Translations under genes and position numbers: made by a program
Source: Dehalococcoidia bacterium
GTDB taxonomy: Bacteria > Chloroflexota > Dehalococcoidia > Bin125
Assembly (NCBI GenBank): GCA_022828105.1
Contig: JAJEJC010000008.1
Coordinates: 186,001-250,000 of the forward strand
Reading direction: 5' to 3'
Length of the DNA: 64,000 bases
Part shown: positions 1 to 9,314 of the stretch, piece after piece
How positions within the stretch are numbered: position 1 is the stretch's first letter
Layout of the letters: each line of letters starts with the position of its first letter
The notes under the pieces: generated by a model
Seen by the model: the letters and a program-made list of their open reading frames with translations, nothing else
Database searches by the model: none
What the model was told of the DNA's origin: nothing

Positions 1-1075
1 AACCGATCGAGGCGTAGACCGTCGGCTGGTCGCTCATCACGCCGACGCTGCCGCGCTCGGCGATGCCAGCCGCCAGGTCGAAGGAGAGCATGTAGTTGAC
101 GCCCTGTTGCCAGAGCGGCGCGTCGGAGCCGTCGGGCGCGAAGGTCTGCCGGCAGTCCAGCGCGTAGTCGATCTCGTCCTCGTTGGACTCGTAATCGAAC
201 AACCAGGACTGCGGATGCCACAGTCCGAGCTGGCTGTGCTCGATGACGGCCTCGTTGTACGCCTGCGCGTCGCGCTCCGCGTTGCGCTCCCAGCCGAAGT
301 CCCAGGGTCCGACCCAATGGTGGTACGACTGGTGCCGCATCACGACGCGCGCCGCGCCGTCGACCAGTCGCGCCGAGACGAACTGTCCATCGAGGTTCAG
401 CTCGCGCAGCAGTCGCGGCGAGGCGGCATTGTCGATGTCGATCTCCAGGATTTCGGACTGCGGCCGAATCCGTTCCGGGACCCACGACGGCCGGGCAATG
501 TCGCCGACTTCGGGGATGAACCGCGACACGGCGTCCTCGAGCTGTCGGACGACGATCGCCTTGCCGGCGCCAATCAGCAGTTCCTGGCGATGGGCCCAGT
601 CCTGGAACTCGAGCCGTCCGACTTCCACCGGCGGCCCATCCTCGGCAAGCTCAGCGATCAGCAGCGATTGCGGGCGCAGCACGTAGAGATACGCGCCGTC
701 GGTCTTGACGATGTCCGATTCGTCGACGCCGCGCTCCTGGACGTTGGTGCCGGTCTCGGAGGTTTCGCCCTCGTCGGCAGGCGCGGAGGCCTCCGTCGTA
801 CTGGCGGAGTCGCCTGCTGCTACGTCCTCGGCCGCCTCTTCCTCGGCCTCCCACTCCGGCTCGCCGACTTCCTCGTAGTAGCGCTCCTGCGTCTGCGAGC
901 GGCGCGCCTGGTCCTGGTAATGGGTCAGGAGTTCGCCGCAGGACGCGAAACCGCGCAGCGGCCGCGCCTGCGCGGACCCGGTGAAGACGATCAGGTTGGC
1001 CGCGATCAACGCGACGGCAAGGATCGGCGTCGCGAGCAGCAGCCAGCGTCGGCGGGAGATCGGGAAGCGTGACAC
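1..1075 (-). CDS. Beta-propeller domain lipoprotein/secreted protein, C-terminus outside the window
   Basis: The reading frame is open from a GTG at 1075 to the window edge, so only the first ~358 residues are visible. Residues ~10-33 form a hydrophobic signal anchor or signal peptide after an Arg-rich start (SRFPISRRRWLLLATPILAV). An acidic, low-complexity stretch (about residues 60-100) follows, then the motif TNVQERGVDESDIVKTDG and YLYVL. That motif is the hallmark of the secreted 'beta propeller domain' family (PF09826), whose function is largely unknown; this one is probably exported and membrane-tethered. A purine-rich GGAACGGAG lies before the GTG, and a -10-like TAGAGT reads on the minus strand at 1112-1117, so the gene may be transcribed separately from the upstream acyl-CoA dehydrogenase. 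Family assignment is from motif recognition; the start codon is a choice among nearby GTGs. Confidence 0.75.
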   Translation of the reverse strand, partial: MSRFPISRRRWLLLATPILAVALIAANLIVFTGSAQARPLRGFASCGELLTHYQDQARRSQTQERYYEEVGEPEWEAEEEAAEDVAAGDSASTTEASAPADEGETSETGTNVQERGVDESDIVKTDGAYLYVLRPQSLLIAELAEDGPPVEVGRLEFQDWAHRQELLIGAGKAIVVRQLEDAVSRFIPEVGDIARPSWVPERIRPQSEILEIDIDNAASPRLLRELNLDGQFVSARLVDGAARVVMRHQSYHHWVGPWDFGWERNAERDAQAYNEAVIEHSQLGLWHPQSWLFDYESNEDEIDYALDCRQTFAPDGSDAPLWQQGVNYMLSFDLAAGIAERGSVGVMSDQPTVYASIG

Positions 1076-1154
1076 ACGCGGCTCCGTTCCAAGAGAGAGC
1101 GATTGTCGCTCACTCTAGGATGACGAAGCCCCGCGCGAGTTTGTTCCCTGCGGG

Positions 1155-2330
<1,176 letters not shown>

Positions 2331-2458
2331 CTGCTAGTTCCCCTCTGCGAATCACGGATCGCATCCAGTCTAGCGGTTGAATCCCGGCGCTCAGCAATAC
2401 CGCACGCCACCTTGACTGGTAGTGTGGAGGTCAGCGGGGGTTCGAGGACAGGTCGGGC

Positions 2459-4846
2459 ATGCCGGACGCGCCACGATTGGCCAGTGTCAGGCGTGGGACG
2501 CTGGTCGCGGCCCTGCTGCTCACGGCGGCCCTGGCGCTAAACGCCTGCGTGTTCGGCGGAGAGTCCGACCGCGATCTGTCGCAGTACTTTCCTCCTCCGC
2601 CCGAAGAACAGTCGCAGGGCGCGCGGGACGCAACCGGGTCCTCAGAGACGGCCGCCGCAGGCGACTCGGCGTCGGGCAGCGCGGGCTACGTCCCTCCGGC
2701 CGAAGACCTCGAAAACCTCGATGTCGCGCCGCCGTCGGCGCGGTTCGCCGTGCAGAGTTTCTTTCACCTCGTCGCCACCGGCCAACTCGCGCTCGCCTAC
2801 GAGCGCACTTCCGCCGAGACGCGCGAACGGATCAGCCTCGAGGCATTTGAGCAGCGCTACCGCGATATCTGGGCGGAGGCGACGATCGGCGGCTTTGGCT
2901 GGGAAGTCGGCACGCAGCAGGACGAGAACGCGGCCTCGCATGAGGTGGTGCTGCGCTATCAGACCACGTTCTTCGGCGAGATCGAGGAGATCGTGCAGGC
3001 GCGGACGCTGCGGCAGCCGCATTGGGTCGTCGACTGGACGCCCGACCTGATCTTCAGCGGACTGGGCGTGCCCGGCTATCTGATCGCCACGCTGATCGAC
3101 ACGCCGGCGCGGGGACGGATTCTCGACCGCAACGGCGTCGTGCTCGCGGGCGAGACCGAGATCGTGAGCGTCGGCATTAGCTGGGACGACATCAAGGATG
3201 AGGAGTTCGTGCTCCGCTTCTTCACCGATCGGATCGGGGCGGACGAGGAGGAAGTCCGGGCGCGCATGTACCAGGACCTGCCTTCGTACCAGTTCATCAA
3301 GGTCGTCGAGCTGCCGCTGGACACCGCGGAAGAGGTGATCGACGAGTTTGCACAACTCGCCTCGCAGGGCATTCTGCTGGCCCGGGAGACGCGCCGCTTC
3401 TATCCGCACGGAGCGCTGGCGGCGCATGTGATCGGCTACTTGCAAGAGATCAATCCGGAGGAACTCGCGGAGCTGTACACGGAGGGCTACCGGGCCGGCG
3501 ACTGGGTCGGCCGCGACGGGATCGAGCAGACCTTCGAGCGCACCCTGGCTGGCCGGCGCGGCGGCAGTCTGCTGATCATCGATCCGATTGGCCGGCCGGT
3601 GCGTGATATCGCCAGCCGCGCGGCGATCGCGGGCGCCGATGTCCGGCTGACACTTGATCTACGGGTGCAGCAACTGGCCGAGAATGCGCTGGAAGAAGAG
3701 TCTGGTGCGATCGTGGCAATCGATCCGCGCAGCGGACACATACTGGCCATGGCGTCGTATCCGCGGATCGACCCCAACACGATCGTCGACGGCGTGACGC
3801 AGGAGGAGTACGAGGACTACTTCTTTGACGAGCGTCAGCCGTTCATCAATCGCGCCGTCGAGCAACTCTATGCCCCGGCGTCGACATTCAAGGCCATCAC
3901 GCTGGCGGCTGCGCTTGAAGGAGGCGGATATGAGATCGGCGATCGGATCTCCTGCCCGGCTGAGTGGATGAAGATCGGTGATCAGCCGCTGCGGAACTGG
4001 AAAGACACCGACCAGGGACGGATCACGATCTCGCAGGCGCTGGCCGAGTCCTGCAACACCGTGTTCTATGACATCGGACTCAGCCTCGATCAGATCGACG
4101 AGGATCTGCTGCCGGACACGGCGAAGGGGTTCGGCTTCGGACAGGGCACGCGGATCATCGGCCTGAACGAGGAGCCGGGCGTGATTCCCGGTCCCGCCTG
4201 GAAGGAATCGCAGTTCAACGAGGCCTGGTACACCGGCGACACGGTCAACATGAGCATCGGCCAGGGCTTCGTCTCAGTGACGGTGCTGCAAATGGCCAAC
4301 GCCTACTCCGCGCTGGCGACCAACGGGGTCGTGGGCACGCCGATCATCGTGCAGTCGATTGAGCCGAGCGGTGCGCCGCCGCAAGTAATCGAACGCCGCT
4401 CGATCAGCGTGGTGCCGGTCTCAGCCGAGACGCTTGAGCAGATCCAGGCGGCGCTGCGCACGACCGTCTCTCAGCCCTACGGGACCGGATTCCACGTCTT
4501 CCGCAGCAGCGTCTTGCGCGTCGCAGGCAAGTCGGGCACGTCGGAGGATGTGATTCTCGATCCGGAGGCGGAGGAGCAGGCGGAGGCCGAGGCGGAGGAC
4601 GAAGAGATCGAGGTCGGGCTGAACAGCGAACAGGACCAGGCGCAGTCGGGCGACGGCACGGAGGAGGAGGATGAGCCGCAGGAACGCTCGACCAATCACG
4701 TCTGGTTTACGGGTTGGGCCAACTTTGAAGACCCTCGCCTGGTCGTGACGGTCGTGCTGGACAATGCGTACTCGGGCTCGGACGACGCCGGCCCGATCGT
4801 GCGGCGCATCCTCGAAGGTGCGATTCTCAACAACTGGGTACCCTAG
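2459..4846 (+). CDS. Class B penicillin-binding protein (transpeptidase) with lipobox
   Basis: 795 aa. Residues 1-30 look like a lipoprotein signal peptide ending in LNAC (Cys30). A linker rich in Asp/Glu/Ser follows, then an NTF2-like MecA_N domain (~90-205), a PBP dimerisation domain (~215-360) and a transpeptidase domain (~385-795). Catalytic motifs are all visible: STFK (Ser475-Lys478), SCN (Ser531-Asn533) and KSGT (Lys691). It should crosslink peptidoglycan on the outer face of the membrane, in the PBP2/PBP3-like class. An unusual run of Glu/Asp/Gln residues (~698-742) is inserted between KSGT and the conserved HVWFTGWA strand. GGACAGG lies before the ATG. A small zincin gene starts 4 nt after the stop, suggesting co-transcription. 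It could serve elongation or division; no rod or dcw genes adjoin to decide. Confidence 0.93.
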   Translation: MPDAPRLASVRRGTLVAALLLTAALALNACVFGGESDRDLSQYFPPPPEEQSQGARDATGSSETAAAGDSASGSAGYVPPAEDLENLDVAPPSARFAVQSFFHLVATGQLALAYERTSAETRERISLEAFEQRYRDIWAEATIGGFGWEVGTQQDENAASHEVVLRYQTTFFGEIEEIVQARTLRQPHWVVDWTPDLIFSGLGVPGYLIATLIDTPARGRILDRNGVVLAGETEIVSVGISWDDIKDEEFVLRFFTDRIGADEEEVRARMYQDLPSYQFIKVVELPLDTAEEVIDEFAQLASQGILLARETRRFYPHGALAAHVIGYLQEINPEELAELYTEGYRAGDWVGRDGIEQTFERTLAGRRGGSLLIIDPIGRPVRDIASRAAIAGADVRLTLDLRVQQLAENALEEESGAIVAIDPRSGHILAMASYPRIDPNTIVDGVTQEEYEDYFFDERQPFINRAVEQLYAPASTFKAITLAAALEGGGYEIGDRISCPAEWMKIGDQPLRNWKDTDQGRITISQALAESCNTVFYDIGLSLDQIDEDLLPDTAKGFGFGQGTRIIGLNEEPGVIPGPAWKESQFNEAWYTGDTVNMSIGQGFVSVTVLQMANAYSALATNGVVGTPIIVQSIEPSGAPPQVIERRSISVVPVSAETLEQIQAALRTTVSQPYGTGFHVFRSSVLRVAGKSGTSEDVILDPEAEEQAEAEAEDEEIEVGLNSEQDQAQSGDGTEEEDEPQERSTNHVWFTGWANFEDPRLVVTVVLDNAYSGSDDAGPIVRRILEGAILNNWVP

Positions 4847-4850
4847 CTGC

Positions 4851-5282
4851 ATGCGACGTTCACGATTCCGCCGCCTGGTTGAGCGTGCCCTGGACGAGAT
4901 TCCCGACGAGCTCGCGCAGCGGATGGACAACGTCGTCGTCCTGGTGCGCGGTCAACCCACGCAGGAGGAGATGGACTCGGTCGGCCTCAGTCCGCGCGAC
5001 ACGCTGCTCGGACTGTACGTCGGGCGTCCGTTGACCAGTCGAGGCTGGTACGGCGAGACGCTGCCCGACCGGATCATGATCTACCAAGAGCCGATTGAGA
5101 GCATCTGCCACAGCGAGGACGAAGTGGTCGCCCAGGTGCGGGAAACGGTGCTGCACGAAGTCGCGCACCACTTTGGGATCGACGATGACCGCCTGGACGA
5201 GATCGGGATCGCGCCTCCGCCGAGGCATCACCATCGCGGGGCGATCAACCTGACCGAGCGTCGCCTGCCGTACCTCGAATAG
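4851..5282 (+). CDS. Small zincin-like metallopeptidase (DUF1025/PF06262 family)
   Basis: 143 aa, typical for this minimal zincin family. The signature HEVAHHFGIDDDRLDEIG contains the HExxH zinc site and a following Asp/Glu-rich segment expected in the family; the preceding LPDRIMIYQEPIE strand also matches. No signal peptide, so cytosolic. The ATG at 4851 was chosen over an in-frame start inside the PBP gene because it gives the family-length protein and follows the PBP stop by 4 nt. Its 3' end overlaps the convergent glycerate kinase by 38 nt. Physiological substrates of the family are not established. Confidence 0.85.
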   Translation: MRRSRFRRLVERALDEIPDELAQRMDNVVVLVRGQPTQEEMDSVGLSPRDTLLGLYVGRPLTSRGWYGETLPDRIMIYQEPIESICHSEDEVVAQVRETVLHEVAHHFGIDDDRLDEIGIAPPPRHHHRGAINLTERRLPYLE

Positions 5283-6408
5283 CGTCGGCCCGAGTCTGAT
5301 AGCGGCGCAGCACTCGCTCGACGGCGGCCGGAACGAGTTCCCGGGCGCGCGACATCGCTTCCTCCACGGGCACATCCTGGGGAGTCGATGCTTCGCGGTC
5401 GGCGATTCCGGGCAGGTCCGCATTGCCATCGATCAGTCCCGCGACGACGAGACAGGGCACCTGCAAGGATTGTGCCAGGGCCGAGACTCCCGCGACGGTT
5501 TTGCCGTATCCGGACTGCGCGTCGAGGCGTCCTTCGCCGGTGATGACCAGGTCTGCCCGGGCAATCCTCTCGGCGAGGCGCAGCGCATCGCCGACGGCGT
5601 CGAATCCCGACTGAAGCGTTGCGCCGCAGAAGGCGACCAGACCGGCTGCCAGACCTCCTGCAGCGCCGCCGCCGGCGATCTGAGCAATGCGAACACCAAG
5701 ATCGCGTTCGACGATGGCCGCGAAGTTGGCCAGCGCGCGATCGAGGCGGGCCACCTCGTTCCCGATCGCGCCCTTCTGCGGACCGTAGACGGCGCTCGCC
5801 CCCTCGGGACCGAGCAGCGGATTCTGCACGTCGCACAGCACGCGCATTTCCGTCTCACGCAGGCGTGGATCGAGCCGGCTCACGTCGATCCTGGCGAGAC
5901 GCGCCAGGGCTGCGCCTCCCAGCGGCAAACGCCTGCCTCGGTCGTCCAGCAGCACGGCGCCGAGCGCTTCGGCCATGCCTGCGCCTCCGTCGTTGGTCGC
6001 GCTGCCGCCCACGCCGACGAGGATGCGCTCGCCGCACGAGTCGAGGGCGTGAGCGATCAGTTGCCCGGTGCCGAATGTGGACGCTCGGGCGACGTCCAAT
6101 TCTTCCGGACGCAGCAATGTCAGGCCGGATGCGGCAGCCATTTCGATGACCGCGCAGCGCCCGTCGTCGATGCGGCCCCAGCGGGCGTCAACCGGCGCCC
6201 CGAGCGGTCCGTCGACGCGGGCGATGGAGGTCCGGCCGCGCGCGGCGTGGACGATCGCCTCGACCGTGCCCGGCCCGCCGTCCGCGAGTGGGGCGCGGTC
6301 GATCTCGGCCTCGGGCATGACTCGCGAGACCCCGACCTGGAACGCGTCTGCCGCCTCGACGGCGGTCAGGCTGCCCTTGAACTCCTGCGGCGCGATCAGG
6401 ACGCGCAT
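5245..6408 (-). CDS. glxK: Glycerate kinase (GlxK family)
   Basis: 387 aa. The N-terminus MRVLIAPQEFKGSLTAVEAA and the internal LADGGPGTVEA and GVGGSATNDGGAGMAEALG segments are diagnostic of the glycerate kinase type-1 fold (PF02595), which phosphorylates D-glycerate with ATP and links photorespiratory/serine or glyoxylate carbon to glycolysis. The enzyme is cytosolic. It begins 4 nt after the stop of a 60-aa membrane protein and is probably co-transcribed with it from the leaderless-type promoter at 6603-6608. Whether the product is 2- or 3-phosphoglycerate cannot be read from sequence; the GlxK family usually makes 2-phosphoglycerate, which would enter with gpmA at 57 kb. Confidence 0.9.
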   Translation of the reverse strand: MRVLIAPQEFKGSLTAVEAADAFQVGVSRVMPEAEIDRAPLADGGPGTVEAIVHAARGRTSIARVDGPLGAPVDARWGRIDDGRCAVIEMAAASGLTLLRPEELDVARASTFGTGQLIAHALDSCGERILVGVGGSATNDGGAGMAEALGAVLLDDRGRRLPLGGAALARLARIDVSRLDPRLRETEMRVLCDVQNPLLGPEGASAVYGPQKGAIGNEVARLDRALANFAAIVERDLGVRIAQIAGGGAAGGLAAGLVAFCGATLQSGFDAVGDALRLAERIARADLVITGEGRLDAQSGYGKTVAGVSALAQSLQVPCLVVAGLIDGNADLPGIADREASTPQDVPVEEAMSRARELVPAAVERVLRRYQTRADAIRGTAGDARSG

Positions 6409-6412
6409 CGGA

Positions 6413-6595
6413 CTAGAAGCCTTCGCCGCCGAGAATGCGGATCAGCGCGATGGCGAAGATCGCAGCCGCCCAGAGCAGCGCGGCGAGACGAATGCGTTGG
6501 AACAGGGAGAGCACTCCGGCGAATTGCAGGTAGCCCTTGAGCCAGAGCGCGGTGATGACGGCCAGGACGATGAAGAGAAGGGTGACGCTGCTCAC
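6413..6595 (-). CDS. 60-aa membrane protein, unknown function
   Basis: Predicted from a GTG at 6595. The peptide has two hydrophobic segments (about residues 3-22 and 37-54) separated by a short basic loop (LFQRIRLAA), as in a small hairpin membrane protein. It ends ILGGEGF. The gene sits 4 nt upstream of glycerate kinase and has a -10-like TACAGT ending 7 nt before the GTG, so it would be the first gene of a two-gene leaderless transcript. I do not recognise the family. Coding status is supported by the membrane-protein pattern, the promoter and the tight spacing, not by homology. Confidence 0.6.
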   Translation of the reverse strand: MSSVTLLFIVLAVITALWLKGYLQFAGVLSLFQRIRLAALLWAAAIFAIALIRILGGEGF

Positions 6596-6602
6596 GACAT
6601 CT

Positions 6603-6608
6603 ACTGTA
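6603..6608 (-). promoter_or_regulatory. Leaderless-type -10 box (TACAGT) for the 60-aa membrane protein/glycerate kinase pair
   Basis: Reads TACAGT on the minus strand and ends 7 nt before the GTG at 6595, leaving no room for a ribosome binding site. No clear -35 was seen. Confidence 0.45.
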
Positions 6609-6645
6609 CGCCCACCGGTCGCTCAGGCAGTGCGGCGCCGACTCG

Positions 6646-6891
6646 CTATCGGCGGCGCTGGCTTCGACGGCGGCGGAAGGTCGCCGGCTTCGCGCCGTAT
6701 CCGCAGACGACGCAGACCACTCGGCGGCCGTGACTGGCGGTGGGGCCGTTGCACCACGGACAGGGCGGACTCTGCCTGGGCGGCGCAGGCGCTGAACCGC
6801 GGGATGCAGGATTGGACCGAGCTTGCAGGATCAAAGGCAGTTGCGCGCCTCGCGCAATCGGCGCCTTGTGGCTCGGGGCTGCTGCGGACAT
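6646..6891 (-). CDS. Small zinc-ribbon protein, unknown function
   Basis: 81 aa from an ATG at 6891. The N-terminal half is low-complexity (Ala/Pro/Ser/Arg). The C-terminal half has CPWC, 12 residues, then CVVCGYG: a C-x2-C-x12-C-x2-C zinc ribbon, followed by a strongly basic tail (RRRRSQRRR). That combination fits a nucleic-acid or ribosome-associated peptide. A good promoter (TTGTCA, 16 nt, TACAGG) lies just upstream, its -10 ending 8 nt before the ATG. A longer start at 6963 would read through that promoter and was not used. No family was recognised, and coding status remains uncertain. Confidence 0.45.
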   Translation of the reverse strand: MSAAAPSHKAPIARGAQLPLILQARSNPASRGSAPAPPRQSPPCPWCNGPTASHGRRVVCVVCGYGAKPATFRRRRSQRRR

Positions 6892-6899
6892 AGTCCCTA

Positions 6900-6927
6900 C
6901 CTGTACGTACGTTCTGTCTACTGACAA
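6900..6927 (-). promoter_or_regulatory. Promoter TTGTCA-N16-TACAGG with overlapping palindrome
   Basis: On the minus strand TTGTCA (6922-6927) and TACAGG (6900-6905) are 16 nt apart. The -35 is part of TGTC-AGTA-GACA, a 4+4 inverted repeat that could be an operator. The region is visibly less GC-rich than its surroundings. Confidence 0.5.
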
Positions 6928-6987
6928 TGTAGTACGCACATACGAGGAAATCAACCAGCGCATGCGAAGCAGGTGGGCTTTCGAAGG

Positions 6988-7119
6988 TCAGGGTTGGTCT
7001 TCGGGCCGGTCAAGCCAGTCGACGAAGTCGCGCATCTTTTCGTTGAGCGTGTCGTAGCGTCCGCGGTCGGCGGCGACCAGAATGCTGACAAACAGGATGG
7101 CCAGACCGATTTCCACCAT
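6988..7119 (-). CDS. 43-aa single-pass membrane peptide
   Basis: Begins with ATG at 7119 preceded by a perfect GGAGG (minus strand, 7126-7130) at a spacing of 6 nt, the clearest ribosome binding site in this region. The peptide MVEIGLAILFVSILVAADRG has one transmembrane helix, then a charged tail (YDTLNEKMRDFVDWLDR) that looks amphipathic. It lies divergent from mtaB with about 40 nt between the starts. Function unknown; too small to assign a family. Confidence 0.55.
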   Translation of the reverse strand: MVEIGLAILFVSILVAADRGRYDTLNEKMRDFVDWLDRPEDQP

Positions 7120-7148
7120 GATGCGCCTCCGTCGTCGACTCGTGTGAG

Positions 7149-7154
7149 TATGGT
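7149..7154 (+). promoter_or_regulatory. Leaderless-type -10 box (TATGGT) for mtaB-scpB-DUF503
   Basis: TATGGT ends 8 nt before the ATG at 7163; no ribosome binding site is present. Confidence 0.45.
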
Positions 7155-7162
7155 AGTTGGGC

Positions 7163-8440
7163 ATGAGCAGCAGTGCATCATCGAACCGAACGAGAAACGC
7201 GCCGCTGGTCGCGACGTTGACTTTGGGCTGCAAGCTGAACCAGGCCGAGACGCAGCAGGCGGCGCGTGAGTTGCAGCGTCTCGGTTGCGTGACGGTGGAT
7301 CGTCCGATGCCGGCCGATGCGTTCCTGATCAACACGTGCACGATCACGCACGTCGCCGATCGCAAAGCGCGCCGCCTGATTCGCATGGCGCGCCGACTCT
7401 CGCCCAACGCCCCGGTGATCGTGACCGGCTGCTACGCCGAGCGCGCGGGCGCGGAGCTGTCCGAGCATGCGCAGATCCAGGTCGTCGCTAACGCCCGCAA
7501 GGATGACGCCGCAGCGGCCGTGCATGCGGCGCTGGCCGATCTCGGTCCAACCTCTGCAATCCAGGCGGGTTCCGCCGGCCGCACGCGCGCGTTCATCAAG
7601 ATCCAGGAAGGCTGCGACGATGTCTGCGCCTTTTGCATTGTGCCCCGGGTGCGCGGCAGGGAGCGGGCGATCCCCATTGACGACATCGTCGCCGTAGCGC
7701 GGGAGCGCGTCGCGGAAGGCGTCCAGGAGATCGTGCTGACAGGCACGCAGCCCGGCGCATACGGCCGCGATCGAACCGACGGGTCCACGGCCGCGAAGTT
7801 GATCGACGCCCTGCTGTCCCGCACCGACGCGGCGAGGATCCGCTACTCGTCCATTCAACCGCAGGACGTCACACCCGAGTTGCTGTCTTGCTGGGACGAC
7901 GCGCGAATGTGCCGGCACGTACACCTGGCCTTGCAGAGCGGATCGGACTCCGTACTCGCGAAGATGCGCAGGCGCTACACGGCCGAGCAGTTCGTCGAGG
8001 CGGTGAGCGCGTTTCGCAGCGCGGCGCCGGGCGTGTCGGTGACGACGGACATCATCGCCGGATTCCCCGGCGAGACGGAGGCCGACCACGCCGCAACGCT
8101 GGCGCTGATGCGGCACGTGCAGTTCACCGACGTGCACGTGTTTCCCTACTCGAGTCGGCCCGGCACGTCGGCTGTGCTGCTGGACGATGACGTGCCCGCC
8201 GAAGTCAAGCGATCGCGGGCCGCGGCGTTGCGGGAACTGGGCGCGCAGCACCGCCGCCAGGCATGGCGCTCCCAGGTCGGCTCGCTGCAGTCGGTGCTGT
8301 TTGAGACGCGGCAGTCAGGCCTGACGGACACGTATCTGCCTTGCCGTGTCGACGTGGATGACGACCTGAGCAATCATCTGCACAGCGTCCGGGTCACCGC
8401 AAGCGATGACTCGGGACTGGTAGGCGAGCTGCTGCGATGA
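7163..8440 (+). CDS. mtaB: tRNA methylthiotransferase MtaB (t6A37 to ms2t6A37)
   Basis: 425 aa radical-SAM methylthiotransferase. The N-terminal UPF0004 domain has TLGCKLNQAETQQ, INTCTITHVADRK and VTGCYAER (three cluster cysteines); the radical-SAM core has EGCDDVCAFCIVPRVRGRER (CxxxCxxC); the C-terminal part resembles the TRAM domain. LGCKLNQAE and the CTIT segment favour MtaB over MiaB, and RimO is encoded separately at 9.3-10.6 kb. It should thiomethylate t6A37 in ANN-decoding tRNAs. ATG 7163 is preferred; a TTG two codons upstream is possible. The stop overlaps scpB by 4 nt. Confidence 0.9.
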   Translation: MSSSASSNRTRNAPLVATLTLGCKLNQAETQQAARELQRLGCVTVDRPMPADAFLINTCTITHVADRKARRLIRMARRLSPNAPVIVTGCYAERAGAELSEHAQIQVVANARKDDAAAAVHAALADLGPTSAIQAGSAGRTRAFIKIQEGCDDVCAFCIVPRVRGRERAIPIDDIVAVARERVAEGVQEIVLTGTQPGAYGRDRTDGSTAAKLIDALLSRTDAARIRYSSIQPQDVTPELLSCWDDARMCRHVHLALQSGSDSVLAKMRRRYTAEQFVEAVSAFRSAAPGVSVTTDIIAGFPGETEADHAATLALMRHVQFTDVHVFPYSSRPGTSAVLLDDDVPAEVKRSRAAALRELGAQHRRQAWRSQVGSLQSVLFETRQSGLTDTYLPCRVDVDDDLSNHLHSVRVTASDDSGLVGELLR

Positions 8441-9024
8441 CCACGGAAGATCAATCGACAGACGTGCCGTTGCCCCCGCCCAGGGACCTGCGCCTCACGA
8501 TTGAGGCGCTCTTGCTGGTTGCCGAGTCACCGCCCACGATCCGGATGCTGGCCCAGGTCACAGGAGTCGCGGTGTCGGAGGTTGAGGCGGCGTTGGCAGA
8601 CGTCGATGCAGACACGTCCCGCGGCATTCGCCTGCGCCGCTATGAGGGGACCGTGGCGCTGGTCTCGGCGGCGGAGGCTGCGCCGTACGTCGAGCGCCTG
8701 CTCGGCCTCGACACGCCTTCAAGGCTCTCGCGTGCGGCCCTGGAGACGCTTGCCGTGATCGCCTACCACCAGCCGGTGACGCGTGAACAGATCGAGCGCG
8801 TGCGAGGCGTCGGCGCCTCGGGAGTGATTCGCTCATTGCGGGCCCGCGACCTGATCGCACCGAGCGGACGCCTGGACAGCATCGGTCAACCGCTGTTGTG
8901 GAGCGTGACGCCGAGATTCCTCGACCACTTCGGGCTGTCGGCGCTGGACCAGCTTCCACCGATCGAGGACCTGGAGGTTCCCGCGCAACAGTCCGTGTTG
9001 CCGCTGGAGACGGAGGAGGCATGA
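8437..9024 (+). CDS. scpB: Segregation and condensation protein B
   Basis: 195 aa. The tandem winged-helix pattern is visible: LRLTIEALLLVAESPPTI at the N-terminus and SRAALETLAVIAYHQPVTR with IERVRGVGASGVIRSLRAR, the best conserved ScpB segments. ScpB binds the kleisin ScpA and the SMC ATPase in the condensin-like complex. It overlaps mtaB by ATGA and DUF503 by 4 nt, so the three are translationally coupled. Neither scpA nor smc is in the window, which is unusual since scpA normally sits just upstream. Confidence 0.92.
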   Translation: MTTEDQSTDVPLPPPRDLRLTIEALLLVAESPPTIRMLAQVTGVAVSEVEAALADVDADTSRGIRLRRYEGTVALVSAAEAAPYVERLLGLDTPSRLSRAALETLAVIAYHQPVTREQIERVRGVGASGVIRSLRARDLIAPSGRLDSIGQPLLWSVTPRFLDHFGLSALDQLPPIEDLEVPAQQSVLPLETEEA

Positions 9025-9314
9025 CCTCGGTCACTGTACTGACCGTCGAACTGCTGATCTTCGAGTCGGCGTCGCTGAAGGACAAGCGGTCGGTCGTGCG
9101 CAGCGTGCTGCAGCGGACTCGGAACAAGTTCGGCGTGGCTGCCGCCGAGGTCGGCGACCAGGATGAACGCATGCGGGCGACGCTCGCCTTCGCCGCGGTC
9201 TCGTCGGACGCGCAAATCTCGCGCTCCGTATCGCAACGCGTATTGAACTTCCTGGAGCAGGAGCGGCTGGACTGCGAGCTCGGAGTGGTCTCGACGGAAA
9301 CGCTGTACCTCTAG
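9021..9314 (+). CDS. DUF503 (YlxP-like) protein
   Basis: 97 aa; matches the family in length and in the segments VTVLTVELLIFESASLKDKR, VVRSVLQRTRNKFGVAAAEV and LNFLEQE. The family (PF04456) is small and cytosolic and often sits near rbfA; its role is not settled. The ATG overlaps the scpB stop, with GGAGG just before it. The last 4 nt overlap the convergent rimO. Confidence 0.85.
   Translation: MTSVTVLTVELLIFESASLKDKRSVVRSVLQRTRNKFGVAAAEVGDQDERMRATLAFAAVSSDAQISRSVSQRVLNFLEQERLDCELGVVSTETLYL

Noticed and set aside
107-1072. 321-aa open frame on the plus strand
   Set aside because: The minus strand encodes the beta-propeller protein with its hallmark motif; the plus frame has no domain.
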